Positions 1 to 6,742 of a stretch of 7,343 nucleotides of DNA are shown piece by piece. Position numbers and translations under genes: made by a program. The DNA comes from Methylobacterium sp. GTDB taxonomy: Bacteria; Pseudomonadota; Alphaproteobacteria; Rhizobiales; Beijerinckiaceae. Each line of letters begins with the position of its first letter. Position 1 is the first letter of the stretch. Where the stretch lies: assembly GCA_021154065.1 (NCBI GenBank), contig JAJKJG010000044.1, forward strand, positions 1-7,343, in the 5' to 3' direction. Below the pieces are notes generated by a model, which worked only from the letters and a program-made list of their open reading frames with translations, was not told the origin of the DNA and ran no database searches.

Positions 1-2
1 AT

Positions 3-620
3 GAGGTCTGGTACACCTATGTCGGCGGCCAGAAGCCGCTGATGAACGATGCCATCAAGCGCCTCTCGGTCGAGCGCGGCAACATCTCGGACGAGGACAT
101 CACCGCGATCTACGACGCCCATCTGGCGACCCACCGCCACATCGTCGAGGCCGAGAAGACGAGCGCCTCGGTCATCGCCGAGATCGACGAGGTGATGGAC
201 ATGATCGGCCTCGCGCTCGGCTCGACGGCGAAATACGGCCACCTCACCGGCGACCAGGTGCTGAAGCTCGTCGGCATGACGATGCGCGAGGCGGTGAAAT
301 CCAAGGCGACGCTCGCCCGCTTCGGCGGCGAGGAGTTCGCGATCATCCTCCCCGAGACGACGATGCAGCCGGCGCGGGCGCTCGCCGACACCATCCGCCA
401 GAGCGTCATGAGCCGCGAGCTCGTCAAGCGCTCGACCGGCGAATCGCTCGGCAAGGTGACGATCTCGGCCGGCGTCGCCGTCCTGCGCGAGGGCGATACC
501 GCCGTGTCGCTGCTGGAGCGCGCCGATCAGTGCATGTACATGGGCAAGCGCATGGGCCGCAACCGCACCGTCACGGACCACGAATACGCCGGCCCCGGCG
601 ACCTGCCGGAAGTCGCCTAA
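3..620 (+). pseudogene. GGDEF-family protein, 5'-partial, with half of the catalytic domain missing
   Basis: The reading frame is open from the left edge (codon at 3) to TAA at 618-620, so the ATG at 42 is probably internal. The first residues (EVWYTYVGGQKPLMNDAI) resemble the N-terminal segment of rhizobial GGDEF proteins. The C-terminal half of a GGDEF domain is clear: YGHLTGD, GGEEF at 324-338, a VTISAGVAV strand and an ADQCMYMGKRMGRNR end. The first half is absent: there is no DPLTGLxNRR motif and no D-x-x-x-FKxxND motif, which carry Mg- and guanine-binding residues. The frame instead passes from a helical linker (IAEIDEVMDMIGLALGSTAK) straight into YGHLTGD at about 231-240. The inhibitory RxxD site reads KSKA. 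Diguanylate cyclases make cyclic-di-GMP from GTP; this version should be inactive. An assembly collapse could also explain the junction. Family assignment is confident; the pseudogene call is inference. Confidence 0.75.
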
Positions 621-745
621 GCCATAAGGCGCCTTCCGCGACGGCCCTCCCCTCCCGGCGCGTCGCGCCAGGCCCGTGACTCCACTCCACTCCGGCGCTA
701 CTTGTTCGCCTGGTTCACCGCGCGCGATAGGCCCGGGCTGATCGA

Positions 746-1729
746 ATGAAGCGGCGCGATCTGGTCGTCGGCTTGTCCGCTGTCGGGATCCTCGCCGGCG
801 CGGTGCCCGGCCGTGCCCAGCGGCCCCGACGGGTCGGCTATCTCTCGCCCGAGCCGCCCGGCGCCGCCGCCGGACAGCCCGAGACGGCCTTGCGGCAAGG
901 CCTGCAAGACCTCGGCTGGATCGACGGGCAGAACCTCACGATCATCATACGCCAGGCCGAAACGCCGGAGCGCATGGCCGCGGCGGCGGCCGAGCTCGCC
1001 CGCCTCGAGGTCGACCTGATCGTCAGCGCCGGCTCGATCGCGACGGCTGCCGCCAAGGCTGCGACGACCACGATCCCGGTCGTGTTCGGATCGGCGCCCG
1101 ATCCCGTCCGCCGCGGCTTCGTTGAGAGCCTCGCGCGTCCCGGCGGCAACCTCACGGGTCTCGCCATCCTCGACGAGATCGTGCCGAAGCTGCTCGAGAT
1201 CGTCCGCGAGATCGTGCCGCAGGCGCGTCGCGCCGCCTATCTCTACGAGCCGGCAATCACGCCCGAGCCGCTGCGCAGCCAGCTCACCACGGAGCGCGAG
1301 AGCGCCGCTCGCCTGCTCGGGATGGACTATCAGGAGCTGCCGATCCGCGTCGCCGACGACATTCCCGGCGCGATCACGCGTGCGGCCTTCGACGGCGTCG
1401 ACAACCTGCTGCTGGAGACCTCGGGCCTCTTGCTGACGCAGCGCCACGTCGTCGCCGCGCTCGCCGCCGAGCAGCGGATTCCCGCCGTCGCCCGCGATCG
1501 CAACTTCGTTCCGGCCGGAGCTCTCCTGTCCTATGGCGAGTCGCTTCCGGACCTGTTTCGACGCGCCGCCAGCTTTGTCGACAAGGTGCTCAAAGGGGCA
1601 AAGCCGAGCGACCTGCCGGTCGAGCAGCCGGTCCGGTTCGAGCTGGTGGTGAATATCAGAACCGCGCGCCGACTGGGCCTCGCGGTCCCGACGGCGATCC
1701 TCGCCCGCGCCGACGAGGTGATCGAATAG
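746..1729 (+). CDS. ABC transporter substrate-binding protein, TrpX-like (PF04392 type)
   Basis: This 327-aa protein is a periplasmic solute-binding component of an ABC importer. It opens with a signal peptide: KRRD at residues 2-5 (twin arginine, Tat-like), a hydrophobic stretch at about 6-20, and a likely cleavage after GRA at 22-24. The mature part shows the hallmarks of the TrpX/DUF534 family: RRVGYLSP, a LRQGLQDLGWIDGQN segment, an AAAKAATTTIPVVF strand, SLARPGGNLTG, and the C-terminal block RFELVVNIRTARRLGLAVP followed by ARADEVIE. Length is normal for the family. No permease or ATPase gene is adjacent, so it is an orphan here and its ligand cannot be read from the sequence; such orphans are numerous in rhizobial genomes. 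No good Shine-Dalgarno sequence precedes the ATG, but the signal peptide supports this start. It converges on the suf-linked genes. A long minus-strand ORF over it is a high-GC shadow. Confidence 0.88.
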   Translation: MKRRDLVVGLSAVGILAGAVPGRAQRPRRVGYLSPEPPGAAAGQPETALRQGLQDLGWIDGQNLTIIIRQAETPERMAAAAAELARLEVDLIVSAGSIATAAAKAATTTIPVVFGSAPDPVRRGFVESLARPGGNLTGLAILDEIVPKLLEIVREIVPQARRAAYLYEPAITPEPLRSQLTTERESAARLLGMDYQELPIRVADDIPGAITRAAFDGVDNLLLETSGLLLTQRHVVAALAAEQRIPAVARDRNFVPAGALLSYGESLPDLFRRAASFVDKVLKGAKPSDLPVEQPVRFELVVNIRTARRLGLAVPTAILARADEVIE

Positions 1730-1757
1730 GGGCGGCGTAGCGGGCGCCAGCCGGGCC

Positions 1758-2098
1758 TTAAGCCCGCGGCTTCTTCCTCCTCGGCGAGGCCGAGCGGCGC
1801 GCCGCATCGACGGCGAGGCGACCCCAGCCGGCGGCCTCGTCCGGATCGTCGAGGGCCTGGTCAGGCAGGGTCCAGAAGTTCAGCGGCATCGGCCGGCCTT
1901 CCTTCATGTAGAAGAACTGCCGCGACCCGGCGTCGCGAAACGCACCGACGCTCGTCTCGTCGGCCTTGAGATAGAGCTCGCCGCCGGCCTCGAGGGCAAA
2001 CATCAGCTCGTCGGAAAAGACGCCCTGCCCGCCGAACATCCGGCGGATCCGGACCTCGCCCAGCCCTGGAAGAGGTCGCGGATCGCGTCCGCGTCCAC
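1758..2098 (-). pseudogene. TfoX N-terminal-domain protein, broken by a one-base frameshift
   Basis: The TfoX N-terminal domain (PF04993 type) is found alone in many alphaproteobacteria; its role there is not established. From GTG at 2098-2096 the frame reads VDADAIRDLFQG, the expected start of the family, and then runs out of frame to an early stop about 35 codons in. The neighbouring frame carries the rest: LGEVRIRRMFGGQGVF, a LMFALEAGGELYLKAD strand pair, FFYMKEGR, NFWTLPDQALDDPDE and a basic tail ending at TAA 1760-1758. Adding one base (most simply a C, giving GGC-CTG) at about 2061-2066 joins both into a normal protein of about 113 aa. The GTG directly follows the sufA stop codon with no gap, so it was probably the last gene of the operon and translationally coupled. 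A sequencing error would give the same picture. Confidence 0.8.
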
Positions 2099-2482
2099 CT
2101 ATTCGGCGGCCTGGAGCGCGTCGGGCTTTGCCGGGGTGATCGCGACCGATTCGCCGCAGCCGCAGGCCGAGGTCTGGTTCGGGTTCTTGAACACGAACTG
2201 GGCGGCGAGCTTTGTCGTCTGGTAGTCCATCTCGGTGCCGAGCAGGAACAGCACCGCCTTCGGATCGACGAAGACCTTGACGCCCTTGTCCTCGACGACG
2301 TCCTCGCCGGGCTTTGCGCCTTCCGCGTACTCCATCGTGTAGGACATGCCGGCGCAGCCGCCGTTCTTGACGCCGACGCGCACGCCGGCGATCGGCCGGT
2401 CGGCCTTCTCGATGATCTCCTGGACGCGGTTTGCGGCGGCGTCCGAGAGCGTCAGGACCTTGAAGCTGGGCAGGGGCATCAT
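2099..2482 (-). CDS. sufA: A-type Fe-S cluster carrier, SufA/IscA/HesB family
   Basis: This small A-type carrier accepts Fe-S clusters from the SufBCD scaffold and passes them to apoproteins in the cytoplasm. The 127-aa product has the three invariant ligand cysteines of the family: Cys43 in KNGGCAGMSY and Cys107 and Cys109 in the C-terminal SACGCGES. It also has the DPKAVLFLLGTEMDY helix. Length is slightly above the usual 105-120 aa because of short tails. Two ATG codons stand in tandem (2482 and 2479); a GGAGAGA ribosome site lies only 3 nt from the first but 6 nt from the second, so translation may begin at 2479. It lies about 85 nt after the sufT stop, and its own stop abuts the start of the tfoX-like gene. 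Whether it is functionally SufA or an ErpA-like carrier cannot be told from sequence alone; the location favours sufA. Confidence 0.92.
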   Translation of the reverse strand: MMPLPSFKVLTLSDAAANRVQEIIEKADRPIAGVRVGVKNGGCAGMSYTMEYAEGAKPGEDVVEDKGVKVFVDPKAVLFLLGTEMDYQTTKLAAQFVFKNPNQTSACGCGESVAITPAKPDALQAAE

Positions 2483-2489
2483 TCTCTCC
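2483..2489 (-). promoter_or_regulatory. Ribosome binding site of sufA
   Basis: Read on the minus strand, GGAGAGA directly precedes the two tandem ATG codons. Spacing from GGAG is 3 nt to the first ATG and 6 nt to the second, so it favours the second ATG (2479) as the real start. This is inference from spacing only. Confidence 0.55.
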
Positions 2490-2565
2490 GGCGGCCGGGG
2501 TCAAGGCCCGGGCAGAAGCATCTCGCTTGGAAGATAAGAATTCGGTCGCGGTTCGTCGAGGGCGC

Positions 2566-2952
2566 CTACCACATGTCGAGCGCCACGCGCGCCTCGTCGG
2601 ACATGCGGCTCTGGTCCCAGGGCGGGTCGAAGACCATGTTGACCGTCACCGCCTTGACGCCGGGCACGGAGGCGACGGCGTTTTCGACCCACACCGGCAT
2701 CTCGCCGGCGACCGGGCAGCCGGGCGCCGTCAGCGTCATGTCGACGGCGACGTTCCTCTCGTCGTCGACGTCGACCCGGTAGATCAGGCCGAGCTCGTAA
2801 ATGTCGGCCGGAATCTCGGGGTCGTAGACGGTCTTCAGCGCCGCGACGATGTCGTCGGTCAGCCGGTCGAGCTCTTCCGGCGGCAGGCCGGAGGCGAGCC
2901 CCATCTGCGGTGAGTTCGGCGCGGCGCCTTCGGGGGGGCTGGCCTCGGTCAT
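2566..2952 (-). CDS. sufT: SUF-associated DUF59/MIP18-family Fe-S assembly protein (SufT-type)
   Basis: This 128-aa product belongs to the DUF59 (PF01883, MIP18-like) family, whose SUF-linked members assist maturation of Fe-S proteins. Visible marks are the DPEIPADIYELGLIYRV segment (44-60), and TLTAPGCPVAGEMP (73-86) with the family's conserved cysteine at 79. After these come VPGVKAVTVNMVFDPPW and the conserved C-terminal end MSDEARVALDMW. The first 25 residues are a poorly conserved Pro/Ala-rich tail. The frame stays open upstream to 3033, but that part overlaps the 80-aa ORF. The start at 2952 has a GAGGA site (2964-2960) 7 nt away, so I chose it. It begins 11 nt after the preceding ORF's stop. 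The symbol sufT follows usage for SUF-linked DUF59 proteins; the exact role in this organism is inferred from context. Confidence 0.9.
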   Translation of the reverse strand: MTEASPPEGAAPNSPQMGLASGLPPEELDRLTDDIVAALKTVYDPEIPADIYELGLIYRVDVDDERNVAVDMTLTAPGCPVAGEMPVWVENAVASVPGVKAVTVNMVFDPPWDQSRMSDEARVALDMW

Positions 2953-2959
2953 CTCGTCA

Positions 2960-2964
2960 TCCTC
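2960..2964 (-). promoter_or_regulatory. Ribosome binding site of sufT, overlapping the upstream stop codon
   Basis: On the minus strand the TAG stop of the 80-aa ORF (2966-2964) runs directly into AGGA. The resulting GAGGA lies 7 nt before the sufT ATG. The site decides the sufT start at 2952 over the longer open frame and suggests translational coupling between the two genes. Confidence 0.6.
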
Positions 2965-3206
2965 TAGCGGTCGATCACAACGAGGAGCACGAACACGATC
3001 GACATGAGCGCCCGATTGGCGGCCATCATCCAAGTGAGCTGCCGAGCACTGCGGGTTAGGGAGCCCTTCGTGCTTGAGCCTGCAATGGGTCGCCCCGCAA
3101 AGGCTCTATATGCTTCCTCGGCTGCTGCCATTGCACTCTTCTCGTCAGCCCCAGCCTTCCGGAGGGCGATGTAGAGATCACCCATGATCAAAGGCATGTC
3201 GGTCAT
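2964..3206 (-). CDS. Small putative membrane-anchored protein between sufS and sufT
   Basis: I do not recognise a characterised family for this 80-aa product. An amphipathic N-terminal helix (DLYIALRKAGADEKSAMAAA, then EEAYRAF) is followed by a short polar Gly/Ser linker. A hydrophobic C-terminal segment (WMMAANRALMSIVFVLLVV, about residues 59-77) looks like one transmembrane helix. The layout recalls small rhizobial proteins with a helical DLY-ALR-AG head and a C-terminal membrane anchor, here without the usual coiled-coil middle. It starts 3 nt after the sufS stop; the GAGG at that stop is too close to the first ATG but well placed for Met4 (3197), so the product may be 77 aa. GC by hand count is about 59%, clearly lower than its neighbours, and it uses AGA, CTA, TTG, TAT and GCA codons. 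This suggests a later insertion. Expression is plausible but unproven. Confidence 0.6.
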   Translation of the reverse strand: MTDMPLIMGDLYIALRKAGADEKSAMAAAEEAYRAFAGRPIAGSSTKGSLTRSARQLTWMMAANRALMSIVFVLLVVIDR

Positions 3207-3209
3207 ACC

Positions 3210-4448
3210 TCACGCGAACAGGGCTTCCGCCCTGGTCAGGGCCTCCGCCAGCTTATCGACTTCCGCCATGGTGTTGTAGAGGCCGAAGGACGCACGGCAG
3301 GTCGAGGTGGCGCCGAAGCGCGTAAGCAGCGGCATGGCGCAGTGAGTGCCGGCCCGGACCGCGACGCCCTGGCGGTCGATCACGGTCGCGACGTCGTGCG
3401 CGTGCGCGCCGTTCATCTCGAAGGCGATGATCGCGCCCTTGCCGCGGGCCTGGCCGATGATCCGGAGCGCGTTCATGCCGCGCAGGCGCTCGTGCGCATA
3501 AGAGCTGAGCGCCGCCTCGTGGGCCTGGATGCGCTCGCGGCCGAGCTCCATCATGAAGCGCACCGCGGCGCCAAGCCCGATCGCCTCGACGATCGGCGGC
3601 GTGCCGGCCTCGAAGCGGTGCGGCGGCTCGTTGTAGGTGATGCCCTCGCAGCGGACCTCGTTGATCATCTCGCCGCCGCCCTGGTAGGGCGGCATCTTCT
3701 CGAGCCATTCGCGCTTGCCGTAGAGCACGCCGACCCCCGTGGGGCCGTAGAGCTTGTGGCCGGTCATGACGTAGAAATCGCAGTCGAGCGCCTGCACGTC
3801 GACCGAGAGGTGCACAGCCCCCTGGGCGCCGTCGAGGAGCACCGGCACGTCATGCTCGTGGGCGATGCGCACGATCTCGCTTGCCGGCGTCACCGTGCCG
3901 AGCACGTTCGACATGTGCGTGATCGCGACCATCCTGGTCTTCGGCGAGAACAGCTTCTCGTATTCGTCGAGGAGGAAGTTGCCGTCGTCGTCGACCGGCA
4001 CCCATCTGATCACAGCCCCTTTCCGCTCGCGCAGGAAGTGCCAGGGCACGATGTTCGAATGGTGCTCCATGATCGAGAGGATGATCTCGTCGCCCTCGCC
4101 GAGACCCATCGTGCCGAACGAGTTGGCGACGAGGTTGTAGGCTTCCGTGGCCGATTTCGTGAACACGATCTCGTCGGTCGAACGGGCATTGAGGAAGCGC
4201 CGCACGTCCTCGCGGGCGCCCTCGAAGCCCTCGGTCGCGGCGTTCGCCATGTAGTGCAGGCCGCGGTGCACGTTCGAGTAGCCGGTCTCCATGGTGCGGA
4301 CCATGGCGTCGATCACGGCGCGCGGCTTCTGCGCCGAGGCGGCGTTGTCGAGGTAGACGAGCGGCTTGCCATATACCTGTTGCGACAGGATCGGGAACTC
4401 GGCCCGGATCGTCTCGACGTCGTAGGGCGTCACGAACGGTGCGTTCAT
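3210..4448 (-). CDS. sufS: Cysteine desulfurase SufS (group II, PLP-dependent)
   Basis: SufS removes sulfur from L-cysteine, giving alanine and an enzyme-bound persulfide that feeds the SufBCD scaffold in the cytoplasm. The 412-aa length is normal. The fold-type I PLP features are present: YLDNAASAQKP near the N-terminus, EHHSNIVPW with the ring-stacking His130, and LLDGAQG with Asp206 and Gln209. The PLP lysine is Lys232 in MTGHKLYGPTG. The catalytic cysteine is Cys370 in RAGTHCAMPLL, the class II/SufS form of the active-site loop, followed by CRASFGLYNT. A strong GGGAGGA ribosome site (4460-4454) lies 5 nt before the ATG, fitting independent initiation after the long repeat-filled gap downstream of sufD. 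No SufE or SufU partner is seen in the window. The next ORF starts 3 nt after its stop. Confidence 0.96.
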   Translation of the reverse strand: MNAPFVTPYDVETIRAEFPILSQQVYGKPLVYLDNAASAQKPRAVIDAMVRTMETGYSNVHRGLHYMANAATEGFEGAREDVRRFLNARSTDEIVFTKSATEAYNLVANSFGTMGLGEGDEIILSIMEHHSNIVPWHFLRERKGAVIRWVPVDDDGNFLLDEYEKLFSPKTRMVAITHMSNVLGTVTPASEIVRIAHEHDVPVLLDGAQGAVHLSVDVQALDCDFYVMTGHKLYGPTGVGVLYGKREWLEKMPPYQGGGEMINEVRCEGITYNEPPHRFEAGTPPIVEAIGLGAAVRFMMELGRERIQAHEAALSSYAHERLRGMNALRIIGQARGKGAIIAFEMNGAHAHDVATVIDRQGVAVRAGTHCAMPLLTRFGATSTCRASFGLYNTMAEVDKLAEALTRAEALFA

Positions 4449-4459
4449 CGTGGTCCTCC

Positions 4460-4637
4460 CCTCTCCCCGCTTGCGGGGAGAGGCCGAGTCGGCCCTCGGG
4501 TCTTGCCTTCGGCAAGCCCAAGGACAAGCTCCGCCGACCGGGTGAGGGGCTGCCGGGCATCGAGCGGGAGCGTCGACAGCCCCTCACCCGGTCGCGCCAC
4601 AGGCGCGACCCGACCTCTCCCCGCGAGCGGGGAGAGG
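4460..4637 (-). repeat. Composite palindromic intergenic element between sufD and sufS
   Basis: The 193-nt gap is almost filled by nested inverted repeats. The two ends are near-identical palindromes: CCTCTCCCCGC, a 2-nt centre, then GCGGGGAGAGG, at 4460-4483 and 4614-4637. Between them lie a CTTGCC/GGCAAG hairpin with a CUUCGG loop (4502-4516, extendable to 4498-4519) and an 18-bp perfect inverted repeat (CGACCGGGTGAGGGGCTG at 4535-4552, complement at 4577-4594, 24-nt loop). A 9-bp hairpin also stands at 4590-4598/4602-4610. Similar GC-rich palindromes are common between genes in rhizobial genomes. In the sufD-sufS mRNA these would form stable stem-loops that could stop exonucleases or attenuate transcription. 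No U-tract follows, so a classic terminator is not supported. Strand is given for the transcript. Short ORFs reading through it look spurious. Confidence 0.85.
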
Positions 4638-4641
4638 AGGA

Positions 4642-5970
4642 TCAGTGCCGCTCCGCGAGCCACCCGGTCACGACCTCGATCAGCCCCTCGCGCACCCCCT
4701 CATGCTCGACGACCTCGATCGCCTCGCCGAGGAAGGCCTGCAGCAGCAGCGTCTCGGCCTCGGGGCGCGGCAGGCCGCGGGCCATGAGATAGAACAGGAG
4801 GTTGTCGTCGAGCTCGCCGCAGGTCGCGCCATGGGCGCACTGGACGTCGTCGGCGAAGATCTCGAGCTCGGGCTTGTTGTTCATCGCCCCGCCCTCGGAG
4901 AGCAGGACCGCGGCCGACATCATGCGTCCATCGGTCTTTTGCGCGTGCGGGCGGACGACGATCTTGCCTTGGAAGACGCCGGTCGCCTCGCCGTCGATGA
5001 CGGTCTTGAACAGCTCGCGGCTCTCGCAATGCGGCACCGCATGGTCGACGAAGAGCGTCGTGTCGGCGTGCTGCGAGCCCTTCACCATGGTGGCGCCGTT
5101 GACGTTCGCCTTCGAATGCTCGCCGGCGAAGGTCAGGAACACCTGGTGGCGCGAGGCGGCGGCGCCGGTCGTAACGTTGAGGCTGTCGAACGAAACGTCG
5201 GCGCCGAGCCGCGCCGTCAGCGTCGACAGCGCGAGCGCCCGCGGCCCTTCCGCGTTCAGGCGCACGTGGCGGATCTTGGCGCCGTCGCGGGCGACGATCT
5301 CGACGACGTCGTTTGGCTGATGCGCCGCGCCGTTCTCGCCTTCGTGCGATTCGACAAGCGTCAGCGAAGCACCCTCCTCGACGACGACGAGGACGCGGGT
5401 CGCGGTCGAGACGGCGGCCGGCGCGCTCGTGACGAAGCGCAGATGCAGCGGGCGCGCGAGCGCGGTGCCAGCGGCGACGCGGATCACCGCGCCGTCGCTC
5501 ATGAAGGCGGTGTTGATGGCATAGGCGGCGTTGTCGCGGGCGGGCTCGATCGCGCCGATCTCGGCAAGGAGCGGATGTCCGCCGGCGAGCGCCTCGGCGA
5601 GCGGGACGACCTCGAGTCCCGCCGGCAGCTCATGGTCGGAGGCGCCGGGAGCGAAATGGCCGTTGACGAAGGTGAGGCGGCCGACGTCGGCGTCGGCGAA
5701 GGCGCGCGCGGCCGAGAGCGCCACGGCGATTTCCTCAGCGGACGGCTTCTCGGCGAGCGGCGCCGCCTCGCGCATCAGGGCGCGCAGGTCGGTGTACTTC
5801 CACTCCTCGACCCGCCGGTGCGGCAGGCCGCGCCTAACTAGAAGGTCGTAGGCGGCGTCACGCAACGGCTTAACTATTCCTCCGTGCGGCAACGTATCCC
5901 TTAGGGCCGGGAAGCGCTGGATCAGCGCCTGCTCGGCGGCGGTGCGGATGACCTTGAGCTCGGCGTTCAT
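4642..5970 (-). CDS. sufD: SufD, scaffold subunit of the SufBCD Fe-S assembly complex
   Basis: SufD pairs with SufB to form the scaffold on which Fe-S clusters are built, driven by the SufC ATPase. The 442-aa product has the expected plan: a helical N-terminal region with RRVEEWKYTDLRAL (52-65), a long beta-helix core, and a conserved C-terminal part with FKTVIDGEATGVFQGKIVV and QKTDGRMMSAAVLLSEG. It ends with NNKPELEIFADDVQCAHGAT and LFYLMARGLP. His380 in CAHG matches the position of the SufD histidine (His360 in E. coli) proposed to help hold the nascent cluster with a SufB cysteine. The open frame continues to 6300, but that stretch overlaps sufC. The ATG at 5970 lies 4 nt after the sufC stop and fits the family N-terminus, so sufC and sufD are probably translationally coupled. 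It is followed by the repeat-filled gap before sufS. Confidence 0.95.
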   Translation of the reverse strand: MNAELKVIRTAAEQALIQRFPALRDTLPHGGIVKPLRDAAYDLLVRRGLPHRRVEEWKYTDLRALMREAAPLAEKPSAEEIAVALSAARAFADADVGRLTFVNGHFAPGASDHELPAGLEVVPLAEALAGGHPLLAEIGAIEPARDNAAYAINTAFMSDGAVIRVAAGTALARPLHLRFVTSAPAAVSTATRVLVVVEEGASLTLVESHEGENGAAHQPNDVVEIVARDGAKIRHVRLNAEGPRALALSTLTARLGADVSFDSLNVTTGAAASRHQVFLTFAGEHSKANVNGATMVKGSQHADTTLFVDHAVPHCESRELFKTVIDGEATGVFQGKIVVRPHAQKTDGRMMSAAVLLSEGGAMNNKPELEIFADDVQCAHGATCGELDDNLLFYLMARGLPRPEAETLLLQAFLGEAIEVVEHEGVREGLIEVVTGWLAERH

Positions 5971-5974
5971 CGGC

Positions 5975-6742
5975 TTACTCGGCCGCCTGCAGGCTGTACT
6001 CGGCATAGCCGTTCGCCTCGAGCTCGAGCGCGAGCTCGGGCCCGCCGGAGCGCACGATGCGGCCGTTCGCCATGACGTGCACGCTGTCGGGCACGATGTG
6101 ATTGAGGAGGCGCTGGTAGTGCGTGATGACGAGGAAGGAGCGCTCGGGCGAGCGCAGCGCGTTGACGCCGTCGGCGACGATCCGCAGCGCGTCGATGTCG
6201 AGCCCGGAGTCGGTCTCGTCGAGGATGCAGAAGGACGGCTGCAGGAGCGCCATCTGCAGGATCTCCATGCGCTTCTTCTCGCCGCCCGAGAAGCCGACAT
6301 TCAGGGCGCGCTTGAGCATGTCCTTCGGGATCTCGAGGCTTGCCGCCGCGGCGTTGACCCGCTTGATGAACTCAGGCGTCGTCAGCTCGGCCATGCCCTT
6401 GGCTTTGAGCTGCGCGTTGAGCGCCGCCTTGAGGAAGGTCATGGTGCCGACGCCCGGGATCTCGAGCGGGTACTGGAAGGCCAGGAACACGCCCGCCGCG
6501 GCGCGCTCGTCCGGCTCCATGGCGAGGATATTCTCGCCGTTGAGCAGGACCTCGCCGTCGAGGACCTCGTAGTCGGGCCGGCCGGCGACGACGTAGGACA
6601 GCGTCGACTTGCCGGACCCGTTCGGCCCCATGATGGCCGCGACCTCGCCGGTCTTCACGGTAAGGTTCAGCCCGTCGAGGATGGTCTTGTCGTCAACCCG
6701 GACGGTGAGGTTCTTGATTTCGAGCATCGGTCTTTCATCCAT
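5975..6742 (-). CDS. sufC: SufC, ABC-type ATPase of the SufBCD complex
   Basis: SufC is a soluble ABC ATPase that binds SufB and SufD and powers conformational change of the scaffold; it is not a transporter subunit. The 255-aa product shows Walker A GPNGSGKST (39-47), the Q-loop Gln90, the SufC-type signature FSGGEKKRMEI (151-161) in place of LSGGQ, Walker B CILDETD (172-178), D-loop SGLD, and switch His208 in ITHYQR. Two starts are possible. The ATG at 6742 has no clear ribosome site. Met6 (ATG at 6727) matches the usual family beginning MLEIKNL and has a GGATGA stretch about 7 nt before it, so it may be the true start. A 185-nt gap containing repeats separates it from the 73-aa ORF upstream, longer than typical between sufB and sufC. 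Confidence 0.96.
   Translation of the reverse strand: MDERPMLEIKNLTVRVDDKTILDGLNLTVKTGEVAAIMGPNGSGKSTLSYVVAGRPDYEVLDGEVLLNGENILAMEPDERAAAGVFLAFQYPLEIPGVGTMTFLKAALNAQLKAKGMAELTTPEFIKRVNAAAASLEIPKDMLKRALNVGFSGGEKKRMEILQMALLQPSFCILDETDSGLDIDALRIVADGVNALRSPERSFLVITHYQRLLNHIVPDSVHVMANGRIVRSGGPELALELEANGYAEYSLQAAE

Noticed and set aside
657..669. GGCGCG-T-CGCGCC dyad after the GGDEF gene as a terminator
   Set aside because: The centre is one base and no T-run follows, so the stem is short and it is not a convincing intrinsic terminator.
1753..1765. GGGC-CTTAA-GCCC hairpin between the convergent genes as a bidirectional terminator
   Set aside because: Only 4 bp of stem, it overlaps the TfoX-like stop codon, and there is no T-tract on either strand.
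698..1807. 369-aa minus-strand ORF opposite the binding-protein gene
   Set aside because: Arg/Gly/Asp-rich low-complexity translation with no recognisable motif. It lies antisense to a clear family member and is a typical high-GC shadow frame.
2483..2565. Promoter for sufA in the sufT-sufA gap (a TTGACC-like hexamer on the minus strand)
   Set aside because: The hexamer lies too close to the start codon to leave room for a -10 element and leader; no partner hexamer is visible.
4445..4663. 72-aa minus-strand ORF in the sufD-sufS spacer
   Set aside because: It is encoded almost wholly by the palindromes (LLSPLAGRGR and RPLPASGER are typical repeat translations) and overlaps both neighbouring genes.
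3342..4787. 481-aa plus-strand ORF across sufS and the repeat spacer
   Set aside because: His/Arg/Asp/Val-rich shadow of sufS that runs through the palindromic element; no domain features.
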